From Methylococcaceae bacterium (GTDB taxonomy: Bacteria; Pseudomonadota; Gammaproteobacteria; Methylococcales; Methylomonadaceae), in assembly GCA_013138855.1 (NCBI GenBank), contig WTBX01000055.1:1-6969 (forward strand): DNA of 6,969 nt. Reading direction: 5' to 3'. A program made the translations under genes and the position numbers. The notes below the pieces were generated by a model. It was not told where the DNA came from. It worked only from the letters and a program-made list of their open reading frames with translations, and made no database searches. Positions 4,741 through 6,969 of this stretch are shown here, in pieces; position 1 is the first letter of the stretch, and every line of letters starts with the position of its first letter.

Positions 4741-5541
4741 TTAGAGATTTTGTAAAGCTTGAGTCACCGTACGAATATCATCCATAAGCCATGTAGGTTG
4801 ATAATCTAAATATTTAAAATCATGTTCATTAGAAACACCTGTCAACACCATCAAACTGCGAATACCTGTACGTACTGCACCTAAAATATCAGTATCTAAC
4901 CTATCACCAATCGCGATAGTTTGCGCTGACTCTGTACCTAAAATACTCATGGCTTGTTGATACATAATCGGCTCAGGTTTGCCTATGACTGTTGCAGTTA
5001 CGCCTGTTGTCGCTGTTAATGCGGCAAGAATCGCTCCATTACCCGGTGCTAAACCATGTTCCGTAGGTAAAGAGGTATCGCCATTGGTTGCGATGAATTT
5101 TGCGCCCGCGTGTATGTTAAAACTTGCCGCTGCGAGCTTGTTCCAATTGAGGTGCTTATCTAAACCACAAACGACAATATCAGCTCCAGAATTATCTTCA
5201 ATTAATGTAAAGCCTTGTTGCAATAATGGCTCTTTTAAACCATTTTCACCTATCACAAAGGCTTTTGTTTTTGCGGGGTCATAATGCTTAGATAAATAAA
5301 GAGCCGTCGCCATGCTGGAGGTTAAGACTTCTTTTTTTTCAACCGTTACGCCCATGCTTGCAAGTTTCTGGACATATTCATCTTGCGTGAGCATTGCATT
5401 GTTAGTGGCTAGAATAAACGCTAAATTTTTTTCGCGTAGCGTTTTAAAAAAATCACTTAACCCTTTTATGGCTTGGTTGCCATGCCATAAAACTCCATCC
5501 ATGTCGATGATAAGACCGCGAATATTGCTAAAATTTTCCAT
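4741..5541 (-). CDS. HAD-superfamily class IIA phosphatase, NagD-like
   Basis: The 266 residues match the normal length of the NagD/p-nitrophenylphosphatase group, soluble Mg-dependent phosphatases acting on sugar phosphates, nucleotides or related small metabolites. Motif I is D13-M-D15-G-V-L-W (nucleophile D13, acid/base D15). Motif II is T46 in LATNNA. The class IIA cap lies between, with GLDKHLNW and FIATNGD blocks (about 126-154). Motif III is K188 in IGKPEP and motif IV is GDRLDTDI (D213, D218). The start ATG (5539-5541) has a weak Shine-Dalgarno region, but no later start would keep D13. It reads as a single gene: a terminator-like structure separates it from the CYTH gene upstream, and 278 bp separate it from arfB. 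Exact substrate cannot be read from the sequence. Confidence 0.93.
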   Translation of the reverse strand: MENFSNIRGLIIDMDGVLWHGNQAIKGLSDFFKTLREKNLAFILATNNAMLTQDEYVQKLASMGVTVEKKEVLTSSMATALYLSKHYDPAKTKAFVIGENGLKEPLLQQGFTLIEDNSGADIVVCGLDKHLNWNKLAAASFNIHAGAKFIATNGDTSLPTEHGLAPGNGAILAALTATTGVTATVIGKPEPIMYQQAMSILGTESAQTIAIGDRLDTDILGAVRTGIRSLMVLTGVSNEHDFKYLDYQPTWLMDDIRTVTQALQNL

Positions 5542-5569
5542 TACATTTGTTTGTTGAATGAATTTTTAA

Positions 5570-5640
5570 AAAAGAACCACGAAAATACAGGTTTAGAGAA
5601 AAAGGCGGAAACTCTAAACTTTTGCAGTGCTTTCCGTGGT
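5570..5640 (-). terminator. Terminator-like nested hairpin between the CYTH and HAD genes
   Basis: On the minus strand ACCACG (5640-5635) pairs with CGTGGT (5581-5576). Inside it GTTTAGAG pairs with CTCTAAAC (5619-5612 with 5598-5591). The structure is followed by TCTTTTTT, a U-run in the transcript. It lies about 35-100 bp after the CYTH stop and before the HAD start, so it could end the CDGSH-CYTH transcript. The long internal loops are unusual for a terminator, and the ACCACG ends resemble dispersed palindromic repeats, so a repeat origin is possible. Confidence 0.45.
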
Positions 5641-5649
5641 AAATCGGAC

Positions 5650-5673
5650 TAACAATTATCTGCGTAATTGTTA
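5650..5673. terminator. Perfect 9-bp AT-rich hairpin just after the CYTH stop
   Basis: TAACAATTA (5650-5658) and TAATTGTTA (5665-5673) form a perfect stem over a 6-nt loop, one base beyond the CYTH stop codon (5675-5677). No U-run follows on the minus strand, so it is better read as an mRNA 3'-end stabilising hairpin or an auxiliary to the structure at 5570-5640. Confidence 0.4.
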
Positions 5674-5674
5674 T

Positions 5675-6151
5675 TTATGTGTCTTTCCATGAGGAGTATG
5701 GTTGTTTACTAAGCATGTTGTTATAATAACGCACATCCTCGGTGACTTCTAATCCTAACCATGACGGCTTACTGAAGTCTTCGCCTATGGCGGATAACTC
5801 AATTTCGGCAACAATTAAACCTTCGTTATCGCCTGAAAATTCATCTATTTCCCAAAGGTGTTTTTCATAAGTCACAAAATGACGGACTTTTTCGACTAGC
5901 GGTTTATGGCATAGGGTACTGAGAATTTCATCAGCATCAGTTGGGGGAATTGGGTATTCATATTCTTGTCTTTGTGTGCCTATGGTGGCACTTTTAATAT
6001 TCAACCATGCTTTATCATTCGCGATACGCACTCTGACGGAACTATGTGCATCGGAGGTTAAATAACCTTGTTTATAATGAGAGCTATGACTAACTTGCTC
6101 GCGCCAGTCATCATTAGCTAAGAGGAATTTATGTTCGATTTCTATGGCCAT
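5675..6151 (-). CDS. CYTH-domain protein, probable triphosphate tunnel metalloenzyme
   Basis: This 158-residue single-domain CYTH protein carries the N-terminal ExExK signature (E4-I-E6-H-K8). Inward-facing charged residues expected of a tunnel follow: QGYL (28-31), R40 and R42 in SVRVRI, K53 in NIKS, E63/E65 in RQEYEY, K88/R90 in VEKVRH, D103/E104 in WEIDEF, and E116/E118 in VAEIEL. The C-terminal GLEVTEDVRYYNNMLS also fits. Family members, such as the small bacterial NeuTTM-type enzymes, hydrolyse inorganic triphosphate or related triphosphates with Mg or Mn; adenylate cyclase activity (CyaB type) is an alternative. The start ATG (6149-6151) is supported by AAAGGTG about 5-6 nt upstream, which overlaps the end of the CDGSH gene. 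The two genes are 11 bp apart and surely co-transcribed. Confidence 0.92.
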   Translation of the reverse strand: MAIEIEHKFLLANDDWREQVSHSSHYKQGYLTSDAHSSVRVRIANDKAWLNIKSATIGTQRQEYEYPIPPTDADEILSTLCHKPLVEKVRHFVTYEKHLWEIDEFSGDNEGLIVAEIELSAIGEDFSKPSWLGLEVTEDVRYYNNMLSKQPYSSWKDT

Positions 6152-6162
6152 TAATACACCTT

Positions 6163-6389
6163 TTAAGAGTCTACTTTACAATGATTGCCGTCACAAATTA
6201 GTGGGGCTTCGGAACTAGCACATGCACATAGATAAGTGGTTTGGGTCTCTTCTGCGACAAAAGTAATCGGTTTTTTATCGGTTCTTTTATGTGCGTTATC
6301 GCATAAGGGCTTCTTTTGGCTAAAGTCCACAGGCGCACCATGAGTAGGTTTGAATCAGCCTTGTTCTTAGTGGCATTATTTTGCTCCAT
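6163..6389 (-). pseudogene. CDGSH iron-sulfur protein gene with two apparent frameshifts
   Basis: Three frames contribute. From ATG 6389 the first gives MEQNNATKNKADS. The second gives TYSWCACGL, then TAG at 6320-6322. The third gives SQKKPLCDNAHKRTDKKPITF.. and ends CACASSEAPLICDGNHCKVDS at TAA 6163-6165. Together they form a roughly 75-residue protein with two CDGSH-type 2Fe-2S sites: CAC-GLS-QKKP-L-CDNAH, and CAC..S...CDGNH (Pro displaced by one). The breaks are at a triple T (minus strand, opposite 6322-6324) and at the AAA opposite 6349-6351. An alternative ATG (6374-6376), with GGAG 7 nt upstream, would give MPLRTRLIQTYSWCACGL and need only one shift. As written, the ATG 6389 frame gives a non-native 63-residue product. 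Small length changes at mononucleotide runs raise the possibility of sequencing error. Confidence 0.85.
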
Positions 6390-6407
6390 AACGATATTAA
6401 AATCACT

Positions 6408-6436
6408 ATTATAAGGGGATTTATAGACTCTTGGAT
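6408..6436 (-). promoter_or_regulatory. Candidate promoter of the CDGSH-CYTH pair
   Basis: A perfect -10 hexamer TATAAT lies on the minus strand at 6413-6408, about 19-24 bp before ATG 6389. The matching -35 region (about 6431-6436, ATCCAA) is a poor fit. The position is right for a promoter of the two-gene unit, but the evidence is essentially the -10 box. Confidence 0.35.
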
Positions 6437-6478
6437 ATTCGTATCTAAACTTCTAAATTATTTTTCAATATAGCTACG

Positions 6479-6506
6479 CTTAAGTTAAAATGGCTATAAA
6501 CTTAAG
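6479..6506. repeat. CTTAAGTT/AACTTAAG inverted repeat
   Basis: CTTAAGTT (6479-6486) and AACTTAAG (6499-6506) are perfect 8-bp inverted repeats with a 12-bp spacer, upstream of the CDGSH promoter candidate. Spacing of about two helical turns between half-sites would suit a dimeric regulator. A similar CTTAAG-centred palindrome occurs at 782-805. Function is not established. Confidence 0.3.
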
Positions 6507-6527
6507 GTGAGACAAAACCTAGGAGCT

Positions 6528-6560
6528 AGACCTGCGAGGTTTTGAAAACCTCGGAGGTCT
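6528..6560. repeat. 33-bp near-perfect palindrome (AGACCT..GAGGTTTTGAAAACCTC..AGGTCT)
   Basis: The arms AGACCTGCGAGGTTTT and AAAACCTCGGAGGTCT are complementary apart from one mismatched pair, around a central G at 6544. No T-run follows. Palindromes of this type occur as dispersed intergenic repeats in several phyla. It sits between the CTTAAG repeat and the 131-bp element. The 11-mer CGGAGGTCTGA also occurs at 2515-2525, next to the truncated toxin. Confidence 0.5.
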
Positions 6561-6598
6561 GAGTGTAACTGTCCCCTCTTAAAATGGTAGTCTTCAGG

Positions 6599-6729
6599 CG
6601 GAGCTGCGACTTTTGGTCGCGCACGAAGTTTCATCTATGAATTTTAAAACGAGCTTATTTTAATCTGTCTAATTTATAGATTTTGAAGATGTTTTTAGGT
6701 CTCGTGCGCGACTAAAAGTCGCATCTCCG
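6599..6729. mobile_element. 131-bp MITE-like element with 28-bp terminal inverted repeats
   Basis: The left end (6599-6626) and right end (6702-6729) are inverted repeats differing at two of 28 positions. Each end carries its own palindrome (GCGACTTTTGGTCGC, GCGACTAAAAGTCGC) followed by GCACGA. The 75-bp interior is AT-rich and non-coding. A truncated relative lies at 1008-1092, which shows that the sequence is dispersed. I see no clear target-site duplication. The whole element can fold into one long hairpin upstream of the HD-GYP gene, where it might influence transcription. Confidence 0.75.
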
Positions 6730-6786
6730 TATACCCTGAGCAGTTACATGACTTTTATACATTTAATATTTAGTTGAATCAAAAGC

Positions 6787-6817
6787 TTGATAGCTTCCAC
6801 ACTACCCTTTTTATAAT
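6787..6817 (+). promoter_or_regulatory. Candidate sigma-70 promoter of the HD-GYP-type gene
   Basis: TTGATA (6787-6792) and TATAAT (6812-6817) are separated by 19 bp, slightly longer than ideal. A second TATAAT follows at 6821-6826. They lie 40-70 bp upstream of the start codon, in AT-rich sequence just after the 131-bp element. Confidence 0.4.
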
Positions 6818-6857
6818 AGATATAATTATTACACCATTAATCGCTCTTAAGGAGATT

Positions 6858-6969
6858 TATGATGAACGTACACGATAATATTTTTTTAACGTCATCTTCA
6901 CTTGAATTGATGAAGGTTAGCGTTCAAGATTTAAAAGTAGGAATGTATGTTTCCGAATTAGATCGCCCG
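6858..6969 (+). CDS. HD-GYP-type c-di-GMP phosphodiesterase, N-terminus only (3'-truncated by window)
   Basis: The frame starts at ATG 6858 or, with better spacing, at the adjacent ATG 6861; AAGGAG (6848-6853) lies 4 and 7 nt upstream respectively. Only 37 codons are visible: an N-terminal extension MMNVHDNIFLTSSSLEL, then MKVSVQDLKVGMYVSELDRP. The latter matches the opening of DUF3391, the small N-terminal domain found on many proteobacterial HD-GYP proteins, in which I/V-x-x-L-x-x-G-M-Y-V-x-x-L-D-R-P is characteristic. The HD-GYP catalytic domain would lie beyond the window, so the enzymatic role (hydrolysis of cyclic di-GMP) is inferred from the usual architecture. It is transcribed away from the CDGSH-CYTH unit. 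Confidence 0.8.

Noticed and set aside
4979..5557. Plus-strand frames of 101 and 81 aa
   Set aside because: They are antisense to the HAD-IIA phosphatase gene, whose catalytic motifs are all present.
6198..6389. 63-aa minus-strand frame taken as an intact gene
   Set aside because: The neighbouring frames contain two CDGSH iron-sulfur motifs, so this frame is the garbled product of a frameshifted gene.
1..6969. Replication origin in the window, suggested by parS
   Set aside because: I saw no cluster of DnaA boxes (TTATNCACA), and no dnaA, dnaN, gidA or rnpA-like genes.

Overview
This AT-rich window looks like gammaproteobacterial chromosome with an accessory, repeat-rich left half. The taxonomic pointers are an ArfB-type ribosome-rescue factor next to a small conserved gammaproteobacterial protein, a DUF3391 (HD-GYP N-terminal) start, an outer-membrane beta-barrel, and cyanobacteria/Beggiatoa-style small repeats. 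A sulfur-oxidising or methanotrophic gammaproteobacterium is my guess from general resemblance only.

Layout. (1) 1-700, + strand: C-terminal 232 residues of an outer-membrane beta-barrel protein. (2) 701-1318: no gene. It holds palindromes and half of a dispersed inverted-repeat element whose full 131-bp copy lies at 6599-6729. (3) 1319-2514, + strand: two toxin-antitoxin (TA) units in tandem. Each is preceded by a copy of the same 80-90 bp sequence, which can encode a tiny hydrophobic peptide. The first unit is an intact VapBC-like pair (RHH antitoxin plus PIN toxin). The second is decayed: a PF09720-like antitoxin frameshifted at an 8-T run, then 13 codons of a toxin that starts on an ATGA overlap. 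(4) 2592-2607: an exact match to the bacterial chromosomal parS consensus (ParB-binding site). (5) 2737-3460, - strand: a roughly 203-codon gene with a PD-(D/E)XK-nuclease-like motif, broken by an amber codon and by a 104-bp MITE with an 8-bp target duplication. Removing the MITE and one duplication copy restores the frame exactly. (6) 3518-3670, + strand: a possible 50-aa CxxC protein. (7) 3688-4462, - strand: arfB followed by a conserved 108-aa protein. (8) 4463-4740: mostly non-coding. (9) 4741-5541, - strand: NagD-like HAD-IIA phosphatase. (10) 5675-6389, - strand: a doubly frameshifted CDGSH iron-sulfur gene just upstream of an intact CYTH/triphosphatase-like gene. (11) 6390-6857: promoters, palindromes and the full 131-bp element. 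(12) 6858 to the end, + strand: start of an HD-GYP-type c-di-GMP phosphodiesterase.

The intact genes are housekeeping-like (ribosome rescue, phosphatases, c-di-GMP turnover). The left-centre is a graveyard of TA and nuclease genes with small non-autonomous repeats around a parS site. Three of the lesions are small length changes at mononucleotide runs (2324-2331, about 6322-6324, about 6349-6351). Sequencing error must be excluded before these are read as biological decay. The MITE insertion and the amber codon do not have that weakness.
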